Translations under genes and position numbers: made by a program
Shown: one piece after another, positions 37,301 to 52,300 of the stretch
How the letters are laid out: each line of letters starts with the position of its first letter
How positions within the stretch are numbered: position 1 is the first letter of the stretch
Notes under the pieces: generated by a model
Seen by the model: the letters and a program-made list of their open reading frames with translations, nothing else
The model's database searches: none
Told to the model about the DNA's origin: nothing
Origin: Formicarius rufipectus
Lineage: Eukaryota > Chordata > Aves > Passeriformes > Formicariidae
DNA length: 64,000 nt
Reading direction: 5' to 3'
NCBI GenBank assembly: GCA_013399695.1
Contig: VXAU01004381.1
Coordinates: 24,270-88,269 of the forward strand

Positions 37301-40300
37301 GACTGACTTGATGGTTTTGGAGGTCTTTTCCAACCTTAAAGATGCTATGATTTCAATTTTTGCTGAAGGCATGTGATGGCAAAAGGACCCCTTACCTTGT
37401 AACGCCCACCATTCTGCCCGGCATCATTCTTACTAGATTTTCCTTGACAGCAAAGAACGCTGCGTGGGGTCCCCCATAGCATAGTGGCACGCCAAACCTC
37501 TGGGAGTTACCCAGGACAATATCTACCCCAAACTCTCCAGGAGGCTTCAGAATACAGAGAGCCAGAAGGTCAGTAGCGCAGCAGGTGAGAGTCTGAGAAC
37601 AGAAGTGCATAGAGCAGTCAGCCTCTTTTCTGAAGCAATGGTGTTTGCATGGGAGCTAAGTTTCTTAATATAGCTTCAAACAGTTCCACATCACTTGCAC
37701 AGAGCTAAAGTGCATTGGTTGTAATGGTTATAATGGCTATCAATTGCACGGTGCTGAGAAGGTACCTCATGTGACACTTACGTTTCTATGAATGTGGCTG
37801 TTTGACACAAGAGACCAGTGAGACCAATAAAATTTACTTTACCCCATTTTGATGAGCTCTTTCAACAAGTTCAGAGAAGTCTTCGACCTTCCCTTCAGTG
37901 TCTGGATACTGAAACAACACTCCACTGACATCCTTTCCACTGAAATCCATCTCATGGGGTAGTTTGAGCTCAGTGATAACACCCGTATAACTGGAAACAA
38001 GAATATGCAAAAAGCAACATATTCACACCCCTTCTTACCACTACCTTGAAGTGATACTTAAAAAGGTGTTTTCATGGACTTATATATGACTTTTTTCTTT
38101 AACATACAGATTGTTGAACATGCTTTGCAGCACTAAACATTGAGAAAGTTTCATGTCATGCTATAGAGTATTGAAGAACAATTGCATTTGATATCATCAC
38201 TGGAAATATGAAGCACAAGAAAGCAGAGGATGCTTAAGACACTTTATGTCAGCATTTTGCTGCTTTAATATATTTAACTTTGAGAACTAAGTCAGATTTC
38301 TAGAAGACAGTTACTTCAAATTGTAAACTTAAAATATATCTTGCTTTCATTAAAGGAGAAGATTTGCTATCTAGGGTAATTAATTTCCTAGTAAAAAATA
38401 AAAGACTAGACTGAATTCAGCAATCAAATATATCAATTTGTTCAACAAATCACAGTGAAAATTAAATATTTTATTTTTTATCATATACTTCAGGGGTTTT
38501 TTAAATAGTTGTAATTTCTTTGCAGTAGTATTTGAATGGAAAATTAGAATAAATGCCAAATAGTAACAGATTTTTTGCTTCTTCTTTGCAAAGAAAGCAT
38601 AATCCTATGGTCCAAAAATGTTAGGTATATTGGGAAGAGGCACAGAAGAAAAATTATTCAATATAAGTGAAAAGACATGGTAGAAAATGGAGAAGAACAT
38701 TACTTTGCTCTAGTTTGAACCACTGCTATAGTTTGAGGGTGGCATCTGGCATCTACATAGAACTTCCTTCTTTTGTTGTGTCTGTTGAAAAAAAGAAAAA
38801 AATGAAAGTTTACATATCAAGAATATATTGTTCCCCATGGAAAAAAAATTAGCTTGTTTTCTATAAGTGAGTTTTACTATGTTAAAATGCAGTTGCAAAT
38901 ATCGGTTCCTATAACCAGATTAAGTGTAAGATTGAATGTTCTCTTGAATTTAGAATAAGAAAGTTCATTTCAGACACTCAAATGAGACTCATACGTGACA
39001 AAAATTAAGACTATGAACCAAAACAAGAAAACACTTTCAGAAGCCGTGGGAATAACTCCACACACATACTCTTTTACAGGAATACAACTGTGGTCTTTAA
39101 TACAGATTATCAGTGGTGTTCTGGATAAATAAACATGAGCCATCAAAGTAGTTAAATGGAGACTAAGGAGATAGAGTGTCCCTGACCCAAACCATTCTAT
39201 GATTCTATGATAAGACAACTCTAGTCTTCTCTGGTATAGAAAATTTTATGTCAGACAGAGGCTTTGAATAAATGAATAGCTACAAAACACTCTCTGCTCT
39301 GTAATCTTCCTCCTGATACACAGTCCTACAGCAGCCTTCAATCCTTTCTCATGTTTCATTTGATTTGCAGGTCGCTTTCAAATGCCCCTACAACACACAT
39401 CCTTAAAAGTAGATTTGGACATACCAGTAACAATTTCACTTTTAGCAACTTGGGAACAATGTTCTTCACTGGTTTCTAAAACTTGTTTTAAACACTAGTG
39501 AAAAAACATAATGCACATCTTCAATTTGCATGGGCACATGAGATTCATGCCACAGTCTGTTAGATTATGTGATGAAAGGTCCTCTGTACTCCCCCGAGAG
39601 GCAATGGCAGGTGAGGGAGTCCAAACAACACACTCTCCCTGCTGCTCCCAGGCCGTTCCCAGGGGATATCCACCCACCCAATGGAGACTGATCTCCACAA
39701 GTCCATAGGAGCAAAGAGCCCACAAGGCAGGTGGGAAGTCTGAATATTTAATTAACCCAAACAGATACACTCTCTGGTTGCCACCCCCCACCTAGGGCGT
39801 CGACTTTATGCAATGCATGAGAAGAGTGTTTTAGGATTGCAAGGGCTTACTTTGAGATGTTTTGCGGAAAAAGAATACAGGTAAGTGATCCTGGGAGCAA
39901 CAAGTGTAACAAAATAGGAGTAAGATGATAAACAGGGTCAGTCACATATAAATACTTGGTGGCTGATACACTTGCACCCAACGAATGCAGTTTGTGCTCT
40001 CATTAAATGCCTCCCTGATTCCTTTCATAGGTGAGGGGACTCTGTATTCTCTGTGTGTATGTGCTGCGGCTGTGTGGGTGCCAGCAACCGGAGTCAGACC
40101 AAGATGGATCCACATGTCCATAGTGCAGCAACTGAAGAGACCAGAATGAGTGGACTTCTGTGCCAGCAGCTGGAGCAGCAGCTCAGCGATGGGGACCTGT
40201 CTGTAATTGCTGCGAGATGTGTCCGGGTGAGCAGGTGTGTACCAGTAGCTGGGCTGGTACCATGAGCAGGGCAACTCGACTCTACGCAATATGCCTCTGT

Positions 40301-43300
40301 CTCTCTCGTGCTGCAGACCCCAGAACTGGGCACAACAGGATGTGGACTCACCAGGACAAGGGGAGAGAGGGATTCCTCCCTGGCGTGTTGGCAGCACTTC
40401 TGCTGGTTCATTCCCAGGAGACTGTTGGCCTTTTTGCCACAAGGGCACACTGCTGAATTGTGTCCAATTTGATGTTGGCCAGAACCCTCAAAGGCCTTTA
40501 CAGCAAAGTTGCTTTCCAGCCTTAAGCACCCATTGTGCACCATAAGCCTCAGGTTGCTTCTCCCCAGGTGCAGGCCTTTGCACTTCCCCTTATCAAGCTT
40601 CACAAGGTTCCTGTCAGCCCATTTTCTCCAGCCCTCTGAAGGCACCATGCCAACTTACTGATCCTCCCAGTTTTGCATTATCAGCAAGAGGATACAGTCT
40701 GGCCTAACATCCAGATCACTAACTGGACTAGTGTAGTCCCTGGGGTATACCATTAATAACTGTGCTTCACCCAGAATTTATGGCACTGATCACCACGCTC
40801 TGGGCCTAGCGACTCAAGTTTTCATCCACCTCACTCCCATCTCACACAGCCCATAGTTTTCAGTTTCTCTGTGGGAATTTAGAGACCACCAATGCAGACC
40901 ATATTCACTGCTCTCCCCTTCCAAGCCAGCCTCTAATTGTAGAAAGTCATCAGGTTGGTCAAACATGACTTCCCTCTGTGTAAGTTCACACTCGTGACTT
41001 GTGATTACCTTCTGGTCCTTCACATGCCTGGAGATGGTTTCCAGGACTAGCACTTGTTCCATCATCACTGAGGAATCGAGGTGAGGTTGTTTGGCTGGTA
41101 ATTCCCTCATTTCTGCCCTTCATGAAGACAGGAGTGACATCTGCATTCCCCCATTGGTGAGTCACCTCTCCCAGTTGTTCAGAGACAATTGAGAATGGCC
41201 TTGTACTGATATCAGGAGCTCCCTCAGCAGCCATGGGTGCATCACATCACAACCCTGTGTATGTTCAGCTTGCTTAAGTGTTCTCTAGCCTGACCCTTCT
41301 GCAACAAGCATTAAGTCTTCCTTGCTCTAGACCTCCACCTGTTCTTTCTCTAGGTCCTTAGGTTCATTAATGCCTTAGATGTCTGAGCTAAGCATTTACA
41401 TCCACACTGGGAACTTTTCTGGGAGTTTAGCAATATGGACTAAGTTATACACAGACCTGTTCACAGTGCAATGGCCACAACTCAATTTCAACTCATTCAC
41501 CTATCCATGCTTACACATGCCTTCAAATTCCAAAATTACCTCCCACTGTGATTTAACCATACATTTAAACATAGTACCTGTGACATAACTGCATAGCTTC
41601 TGCAGCAGCTGTCCCCTCATCCAACAAAGATGCATTAGCTACATCCATTCCTGTGATATCACACACCATAGTTTGGTAATTTAGCAGGCTCTCCAGCCTG
41701 CCCTGGGATACCTCAGGTTGGTAAGGAGTATACTGGGTAACCCTGTAAGAAAAAAAATTCTGAGTTTGGGAATAGGAAAGTAGGTGTATAACAGTTCAGT
41801 TTTATATTGGCATAATTCTATGTCATAGTAGAAATAAATAGTAAAGTGAAATTCACTAATGTGAAAGTTTGTTAGAAAAAACAAACTAACAAACAAACAA
41901 GTTTTTTCCATCGTTCTGCTCTGCTTTGTTCTGTCGCTAAACTGTAATTTTTAGACAATTGTAATTTTTTACTATCCTGGAAGCCTGAGGGTGTTTTAAC
42001 TTCTGGTATTGACTTGGCTTTTTACAGGAGAATAATTCCATTTTTCCATTTTGAAAAGAGATTACTTTTAAAACAGAGGTGTGAGGGCATCATGGAGAAG
42101 GGAATGGGGTAAGCAGGTTCTCAGCATGGAAGAACTGAATCAAGTAACAATATCAAAACAAAAATGCTTTTGTAGGTATGCCATGATCTTTCAATACTCT
42201 TTCTGAAGCCTTTTACTTGCCAAGTCCTCTCCACCCTTCTGGGAGGAAAGGCAATTGGCATTTCAAGGGCTCATGCTCAGAAACATACAACTTCTTGTGA
42301 AATGGCAGTTTCTGTACATGGTAGTAGAGGGAAGTGAGAGTAATGTAAGTTTTATCTGTTGTCATTTGGCAAACAAAAAAGTAGTAGCAACACAAGCAAC
42401 TCCTTTGAAAACACAAGAATCTATGGAAAACGCTCCATTGCAACAGTTCAGAAAACAATGCAGCATGAGTCAAAGGCAAGAACAGAGGTCAGACTCTCCT
42501 CTCACTGCTGGAAACTTGGGCACTGCATTCCACTGTGGGTCAGGACAGACTTTATGCCTGATTAAATTTAGAGCAGCAGCCACAAACAAGTGGTAAATAG
42601 AATACTTGTGACCTCTGTTTTCTAGCAATGGAAGGAAACACCTTTTTTTTTTTTTCCCTAGAAAGCTGGTAGCAAGTCTAGACATTTGAAAAATGCTTAT
42701 GAGGGAGGGCATAAGCTTTAAAGAAAGACTGAAGTACTTCGAAGCTCAAGCTATGTAAAGTCAATAGAAGGTGAACAACAAAGGTTTTTTAAGAACCAGG
42801 AGAATGGGTGGTATGGAGCAAGATGAGAGGAGCAACAAAACAGTAATGTAAGACAGAAGGTAGAAAAAAGTCCTGAAGAGAATCCAAGAGCTAGAAGGAC
42901 ATACTCAGTTTGTGGACTCAAAGCGTAATATATTATGCTAATGTATTAACTTTCTACTTAAATAATACATCTGCTCAAATTATTCACATATACTATTCAG
43001 TACAGAAAGAATAGCCAGGTATTGAATACATAAATATAGATTATTTTTCCCAAAGTTGCAGGTTTTTTCTCTTTTTAAGACCACTCTAACACTAAACTAA
43101 TTACCATCATATGACTGCACAGTTCACAAGTGAGACCATGTCCTGGGTTGCATGCAACATTGCTAATCCCAACAGTTTGTTTTTTTTTTTCTCTACAGGT
43201 ACTAAGCCTAGTCTTCAGTTTGTCAGTTAAACTGCCAGTCCGGGACTATTAAGATTCGCTTTCTGAATGGTCCCCCTGTCCATTCAGTTCTTACCAATAA

Positions 43301-46300
43301 AAAGTTATTCCAAACTCCTTTGCAGGAGCAATGACTTTTCTTGCTTAGCAAAAGAAAGAAACTCCTCTACACCTGAGATAACAATCATGTTTTCTCATTT
43401 TATTTCATCTGAGGGCTCTTTTTGTATTACAACTCGCAGGAGGAATTAGAACTAGACTAATGAGTAAAAACATTGAGTTTAATTGAAATGTATTAGAGAA
43501 ATCCTATCCCACACAGTTGGGAAAGTATACTATACTACAAAACAGAATTAATGAAGCTTTATGATTTTGATGTTGAGGTTTTGAAAGGTAAACACAGTTG
43601 AAGGAAAACCAATCCATTGCAGATGGAAAAAATTCAATCAACAAGTCTTGAATTCCAGTAGTGCCACAAATTACAGTGCATGAAGTTTAACAATTCAACA
43701 GCTAAAGTCACCTTTTTTAACACAAAAAACATTTATTCAAACACTTTTATTGTAATGTTTTTTTCCATTTTCTAAGCATCTCTGTATTTTAATATGTCCT
43801 ACCACTCCACAATTTCTTCAAATGAAATACCTGGCTTTAGTGTGCATTTTGACTTCTGCTTGAATCTCTACTACATGGTGACTTTTTAAAGTAATTTAAA
43901 AGTAAACCCTTTAATTATTGCATTGTATGCAGTAATTTCAGAATGTAATGCATAAGTTCTAACCATTACTAGCCACTAAGTTTAACAATTTACACTATAG
44001 ATGTGAAGATTGCAGGTAACATTGCTACAGCTATTTCATTTTTACATATTTAATACCTAGGGGCAAAGCAATCAAAAGAGCTGTACTCTGAAAACCTCTT
44101 CATCATGCTCCATTGTATGGTACTAGTGTGACTTCAAAAGCCTTCCTGATTTGCAAGGTCCGATAGGTATTTTTATACACTTAAGCCCTCAAAATAAATA
44201 CTACACTGTTGTGACCTATAGTTAATAAAAAGCCTATATATAACCTGAATGCTGAGACCACATTGTCTTCACACCTTCAGTTATTCATATATTTACAGCA
44301 GAGCACAGAATTAATTTGGTATGCTACTGTGGAAAGAACTCAGCACATCAAATGTAAAAAAAACTTAATATGTTAGTGGTGGGGGGCAGAGATGACTAGA
44401 GGCAAAACTGGAGAGAGTCGGGAAGTTATATTCATATTCTAACAGTTAGAAGTGGACAGAGCTATTATAAATCATTGTCTAAATGCTTCAAAAGCTAGAA
44501 TTCCAACAGTGTGAGTATACTCTTAACAGAGTCAGAGTCCTGGGAAGACGTCTGTGGTAAGCTTATAAAAAAATCCAATATGGTTGAGTAAGTTAATCAG
44601 CTAAGAATACATTTGGTTCTAAAGTTTCCTCTTGAAATCTTTGCTTCCAACCTCCTCCTGCCAAGTACAAGTGTCTTAAGTACTGTGAATCATTCACTTT
44701 TGTGTTAACAGACTTCTATGAACAATATTTTATAAATTTACATTGTCTATTAATGGAAGCCATGATCTGACATATCCCAAGCAATGAGAATCTACAAGTT
44801 ACATGAGAGAGATAGAACAGATCAGAAACAATAAGACTGAGTTTGCAGCATTTTCCTTGGAGCTGTAATGTGAAGTGCGTCAGTGTGGAAAGTGTTATAC
44901 ACCCAGCAGATGTAAGGAGAGGTCTGAATTCTTAAACAGCTTCCATACAGCCTGTGTAGTTGCTTGTGCACACATACACACACATATATATACCTTTCCC
45001 CAACAAACATTTCAGCTTTCGGCTTAGCCATCTATGGGTTTAGCTTTTAGCCATCTGGTTTGACTTTACTAGGCACTGAAAGAATAGACATCTAGACAGA
45101 CTCTCCCAGTTGTTTCATTAACACTGTCATTTATTAGCATTTAAAAATAAGTAGTTAATTTTGTTCAACTTACTTTTTACCTGTTCTTATCTTTCCCTCT
45201 ACCAACTGACAATTTCTTTTGCAATACTGTACCGAAATAATTCTTTTGTATATGTTGCAAAAACTGAGTGAGAATAAAGCCAAATAAAGCTTTGTATAGA
45301 TGTACTGCATAAGTTGCTTGACTCAAAACAGTGCAACTTTTTCACCAGTTCAAAAATTTGCAATGCAAATAGAATAAAAAATTCTAAAAATAATTAGACT
45401 TAGAGGTCTACAGATACTTAGACACATTTATGGCAAATAAGGTATGAAAAATATATAACATGTAAGTAACAATGGTTTTTTACACTGAGTGATGCAATGC
45501 ATTGGTTGGTTGTTTTTCTTGTTTTGTTTTTTAAATACACATACAAACTTTAAATATTGCTTTAAATAAAATTAAAATTATCCAGTAATAAAGATGACAG
45601 TTATTATTTTAATACAGTACAAAAAGTAGATCTTACTGACTAGTGATAGGGGACCTTTTAAACTAAATGAGAAACTACAGAGTATCAGTGACATTCAGTC
45701 TGCTAAAAAGTGAGATTCCACATTAGATTTAGCTTTTCCTGTTGCACCATTTCTGCATTATAGTTCTTTAGAAACTGAAATGTCAGCTAGGTCATCAAAA
45801 CTAAGTACAACACCGTCAGCCTCTTCATAATTAATTATCGTATTATGATAGTTTTAGTATCACTGCTGTTCACCAGTGAATTACTTGATCAGACAAGAGC
45901 TCACTTCATGGATAAACACTCAAACCCTTGAAGGTTTAAATAGCAAATAAATAAATCAAGAAAGAAATACCAAGAGAACAGCCTTTAGCATTTTCAAGGT
46001 TTCTTACTTCCTCCTAAGAAAACCATGATCAGAGTATTGCATAGTATTTAACCACCTCCACCCAAACTGCATCCACCAGTGCACGAGAGAGCTGTTTCAA
46101 ATTTTGGCATAAGTTAGAAAAGAATTACTTTTGTTTAAGAGTTATGTCTCTATAGTTCCTTAAAGCAAACAATTATTCTTGTATTAGTTCATAGAAATAG
46201 GAGCTGTGAATAAAAGTCACAAAATCGGTAACAATTTACAGAAAAAAACCATCTAAAGTTGAAAGTATTATTTTCTACACAATAAGACGCACATCACTAG

Positions 46301-49300
46301 CAAATATATGAAAGCTCTATTTTGAAAAAAAATATGTTTGAGATATATTTGTCTATGCTCACTCATAGGACAAACTTCAAATGCGTGCTTACACATATAT
46401 TTAACAAGAAAATGTGGTACATTACCATCCTGCATTCTCCAACAAATTCCGTGCAATGGGCTGAGGCACTGAGCAGTTGTAGTAACCCATGCCTATATAA
46501 GACCGCCATATCTTGTTCTTGCTTGCAATATTATACAGAGTTTCAAGGATTTCATTTTCACCTAGTTGAAAAGAAATTATGTCAGAATGCTAAAGCTGCA
46601 TGTAACGCTAAACAGGTTTTAGCTGAAATATCTTGTACCTCAATGCAAAAAACAGGCAACATTGGTGATGTGACTATGAACAGAAGCAAACCAAAAATAG
46701 CAAAGATAACATAATATGGTGGCAAAATTCTCCAGGAAAGTTTAAATTCTGCCAAAATTACAGAAAACGCAACAACTGAATAATAGCAGGGTTTCGACCA
46801 ATGGGGAAACAATTATGAGAGAAGTTGAAGCGAAAGGTTTATGGAGTCCCCCTTGTGCTAACATGGTGTACATTTGACCTGGAAAAGACCCCTCTTGCAC
46901 ATGCATTAAAATGTACCTCAGAAAGCACTTTTTATTAGCTAAACCTTGCAGAATCAACACTAGATGAAACCGTAGCCACCCACACCCATGATTTAGTGTT
47001 TATAACAGAGTCTTATTTGCACAAACTGAGCTCACACCAATCACGCAGGAATAATTTCTTTGTATTAAAGAACTTTATTTACTCCCATTGTCCCCAGTTA
47101 GCGATAAAACAGAACAGTTCTTTTAATACAATATTAGTATGTTTCACAAGTCTATTAAAAAAAAAAACCCAAGTGTTTAAACAAGAGTATTTCTAGCTTA
47201 AGGCATTCCATATGAGATTAAGTTTTAAATGAGTCTGTCAATCTAGTTTGAAGAGATTACAACAGAAAAGTGGTCAGAAGAAAAGCATTTGCACTTCACC
47301 CTTCCCCCCCAGCCATAGTTTACTCTTTGGTCTTGCTCCAACATACTTCTCAGTGTCCTGAAGGCTGTTCAAAAATCACACTGAGTCAACTGACTCCTAC
47401 CAGTCAACAAATAACGCCACTCAACATCTGCCAAAGAGTACTATCTACAAAATATATTAGTAGCTGAGGATGCAGAACGAAGATCATACAGAGATAGGTC
47501 TGCCCAACCCAACAGACCAGATAGAATTCTACACCAATGATCTAGGTAAGGGGAGCAGATCTTTTTCCTACCTCCCCGCACTCTGACCTGAGTCTGCAGT
47601 CTTAGAGCAGTTACACCAAGTTTTGATCATTCTGCACATCAACTGGGGAAACAGACTTTGTAATGTAAGGCTACAGATCATAAAAATTAGAAAAGCTTGG
47701 GCCCTGGATGTCTCAAAACCTATTTCCTCTCTGTAAGTTACACTAGCAAGACAGACTAAGTCAAAACAGTTGATTCTCTGGAATGTGATGGCAAATGATT
47801 ATCTAGGTTTTGAATTAATATCTAGTGCAGTCACTAAGAAGGACATTAGAACTTTAGCTCTGATTTCAAAACTCATTTATTCTCAAATCACTACTATTGC
47901 TTTCCACCTATAAAGACTATTTTTTTCAAAAATCTTGTAGGTTTCAATTAATTTCTTCCACAGTTACATTACACCTTTCACAGTTTGGGTTTTTTTTTAA
48001 CCAATGTTCACTTCTCATGTCAAAGTTCATTTCTTCTCTGCCTTTTTCTCAGTGTTACCATTAGATCTAATGTATAAAGACTGATTTGTTAATTTCAGTG
48101 ACGTGTATTTTTTTTTCCTGGAAATTCATGTTATATGTTTATTAGGTTTGAACTCAGCAATGTCAAGGCAAAATTTCTAAAGTGTAGTGAAAAACTGCAC
48201 ACCCCAATACTCCTCCCACACAGTTCATACCACACAGACGTACTTGTTTGTTTATTTTGAGAGCTTTAACACTGTAGAGACCTCCCTCTAACACTTGCAA
48301 ACCAAAAGTTTTATGAAAGACAGTTTGGTTGCAGTTTTAGAGGGATGCTTGTACTCATGCATAACTCAAATAGTAATGATTTCTTGAAAATGGTAATGAA
48401 TTTCTCTGTTTAACTCCAAATGCAGTTGAATACAGAAGTCAGCAATTTGCTCACTAGCTCAATGTCATACACAAAAATGCACTGAGTGCAATTTCTGCAG
48501 TAAACACATGCCACAAATACTGTACAATAGGCTAGAGAGCATTTCCTTTGTTCACCCAATCAGGTGTTTCTTCCAGCATCATTTCTCAGCAACTGCAGTG
48601 AACAATTACCACCTGCAGCCACTGAGCTTATGCTGGAGATCTGTGAAATAAAACTGCTTCCAAACTCATTGAAGGCTCGAAACTAAAAGCACTGTGAGAA
48701 TGAAAGCAGTTTAGGTAGTAATCATACTTAAGAGTACAACAACATCCCACCTAGAGTATCTGCACTAATGATTCTAACACTGAATAGACTTTTAATTATT
48801 ACATTTTAATGAGCTACCTGTGAAGACACTTACACAACTAATTTTAAACAGGGTGATGAAATGCTGGAGGGCACACTCCTTCCACTCCTGTTTCACCTCA
48901 CTTCCCCTGCTCCTATGAAGGCAATGGCAGCAGTACAGCTCGAATATTATCTCCCACATTTGGCAAGACTCTTTAAAGAGATCTGAGATGAAGATTTCTT
49001 CCTCTATGCTTTACACTGCTTTGAAGTACTTCATCATATTATGTCTTTAGGAAGTCCATAAGTAACGGCACTCCCGAGTAGGGGAATTCAGTAGTCCCAA
49101 ATCTATCTATACAGGCTGGCTTACCGAAGTCCACGTAGATTTCATGCAGTGCTTTATGCTGATAGGGTTCTGAATTCAAATAAAACTGATGTAGGCAAGG
49201 GTGAGAGAAATTAACACAAATGCTAGAGTCCAAAGAACGGAGATCAAGGCAATGGAACCATCCTTAGCAGTACCCCCTGCACCAACAAGAGGAGACGGAG

Positions 49301-52300
49301 CAGATGCAGCCAGGCTCTTTACAGAGTAAGGCAGCAAGGCAAGAAGCTCACACTGGAAATAAGGAGAGCTGGGTCCATGAGGGTAGGCCAGCAGAGGAGC
49401 TGGGTCTCCATCCCTGTGGGTTTCATGTTCCGTGAAGCCCTGAGCAGCCTGGACTGAGCCCACAGGTGAGCCTGCTGTGGGCAGGGGCTGAGGCTGGAGA
49501 CCAATGCAGGCCCCCACCAGCCTGAACAGGACCCCGTGTCTCTGTCAGCAGCCTTATCTGCCATCCATCAAGCCTGGGCTTCATCAATGTATTCCTATAG
49601 TTATTTGTGAAAGGTGTCTAACTCTTTACTGATCACTTCATAAATAACTAATGCTAATATAAAGGTAGATGAATATAAGCCACAAAGAGTGATCTTATAT
49701 ATGCTTAAAAATTAATTATCAATTTCATAACAAAATTGCTACATTTCCATTTTGGTCTACAAGACTGTCACCAAACCCAGAAAATTACAGAGTTTTTCTT
49801 CTATACAAAGTATATAAGTTGGAGCATAAGTGGTGGAAATGGTGCATTATTCTAAATACTTTATTCATTCTTTAAAACTAAAACATATGAAGACTGGTAT
49901 TTCTACAAATCTCAATATATAGGGCAGCTCAAAAATACAGCTTTGATAGATTCTGGATTGTGTTACTGATTTCCTTTTTCTTTTTCATTTTCCCCACCAA
50001 TGGGTGAAACTAAGAAGGATTGTGTAAAATCAGGAAATAAAACAGAAAGAAAAATTTACTACACTTACATAATGACTGGACTCTGGCCATCACACTCAGC
50101 TATTTGTTTCCAGTTTTCAAGATAAAATGATTGAAATGCCCTTATCGTGAATCCTTTTAATTAGGCGTGCAATGAAAGTTCTTTAAGAACCTTGTTCAGC
50201 AAAAAATAAAACTGCCAGCTAAGACACTGCAGTTATCTTTATTGTCCTCATTAACTCATTTGAAATTATAATCAAAGACAGTACTCAGAATAAAGTCTTG
50301 ATCATGCAATACTGCTATCTTATAACTGGAGAAAATTCAGAGGGTCCTAGCAGTAGTTCTGTGAGAACACTTCCAGATTGCTATGTCTACAGGCAGCAAA
50401 GGTAAAATATATCACAAAAATAGTAGGAAGGAGTGAATTATCAGATCACAAAATGATAACACTGTTCTTTCTGCTAGTGTTTTCGTGAGTAGCTCAGTAG
50501 AATCATCTTGAACTTTTGAGATATCTCCAAAATAATAATATGGTTCCAGAGAAAAAGAGACAGAAAGAGAAGAAAAACTACAAGGAAGGAGCAGTTCAAG
50601 TTATATTCAAGCTTAAATTTTACAGCAGAAAAGTGAGGTGACTTTGTCTAATACCATTTTATTCACTTTATGTCCAATCTTCAAAAAGAAAAAAAAAGGG
50701 TCTCACTTCTGAGATCAAGGAATCAAAATCTTTAGAACAGCTGATATAAGAAAAAGGGGGTTCATTTATTTCTCTTGCTTTAATAAATTCAATCTTGGTT
50801 AAAAAAGAAAAACAGAACCCCCAAAAAAACCAATTAGATTATAGCACACCAGTTCCAAAGCACTATCAGACACATAATAATGCTATAGGACAGCACAAGG
50901 AAAGTGCCTGTTTCAGGTGCTGTGTCCAACCAGCAACTACAAGATATGGGCAGAAAGGCAAAAGCACTTGTTGCCCTGCCTCTTCTTCCTCCTTTCTCTC
51001 AGGCTACCTGCACTTGCCGAGCATCTGGGCAGCAGAAGCAATCTGAGGATGCCACAAGGTTCAGCAAGCACGCATGGGCTGAGCCAGCAAGATACTTGCC
51101 TTTCTCTGTTCTACGCCCAGGGCCTGCTGGAGCAAAGTGTGAGGAGCAAAGTGCCAGTAGCTGTAATTCAGATTGCTGCACTATCTGTGGCAACATTGCA
51201 GGATACCAATTACCACTCCTACAGACATCCGAAGCATACAGTGTGGACTCCAGCAGCAAGGAATCCAAAGTGACTACAGATTTGACTGACATTAGCAGAT
51301 TATTATAAACTTACCCAGAATTAATTTTTAACTGGCATCTTAAATATAAAATCCTAGTTAAAACAGATTCAACTACATAAAAATCAGTTAAATTTGAAGA
51401 TACAAATAGTCTTTATTACAACTGCTTCTGAGCAGTATTGCTCTTCTAATAACATTTAGACAGAGACCTAACTGTATTCTTACACAAATTTTAAAAACTA
51501 ATGTTTATATATTCTAAAATTTGAGAATGTAACTGGGAATATGATGGCAGAGATAGTAAATGCATTTTAATTAAGATTTTTTAAAATTCAAATCCTGAAC
51601 CGAAAAGCACAAAGCTTATCCATTACATAAAGATGGACAGACAACGGCAGCATGGCAGGGATAACCACAACAGATAAAGAGAGTAGGTTTGTAGGGATAA
51701 AATAAAGAGCGTTACTCATACAAGATAATCTGTTCTTTTACTTCAGATGGGTCAATCACTGTGTATGTGCTAAAACACCCTCATTAACTAAAGAAAAGCT
51801 TACTCTAACACTGGGAAAAAACCTCTGTAATACCAGCTGACCACAATTAAGTATCAAACGTATGTCTAGCCTTATTGTAAATATTGACTGAACACAACTT
51901 ACATGCCAAAATTACATTTTTTTCTCTTAACTATATTAGCAGAAAAATCTAACTATAAAAAAAAGCTTCTCTTACAGAATTGAGGTACAGGACTGCAATT
52001 TACTGTTAGTGAAAATCAGACATTGTGCTGTTTCACCTTTACTCGCTTCTGGAGGGATGTTTAGGTGGTTTTACACTACTGTCAGCAGGCTGATGGCAGC
52101 AGACATTTTTAAAATGTCTCTTTTTTGGTCAGAAAATGGACATAGATGGTTCTGTCATATTACGCACCAAAGGAAGCATTTCATTTCAGAAACCTCTTTG
52201 CATGTCCTACATCCCTTCTCTTCTTCATCACTTACCATGTCAGTACAAGAAAACAATCTGTCAATACACAAATAATTAATGAACTAATAATTACTGCAAA

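Noticed and set aside
40094..40648. Open frames of 168 and 184 codons on the - strand
   Set aside because: They lie largely in a decayed CR1 and adjacent repeat-like DNA, with no intact domain. They are remnants, not genes.
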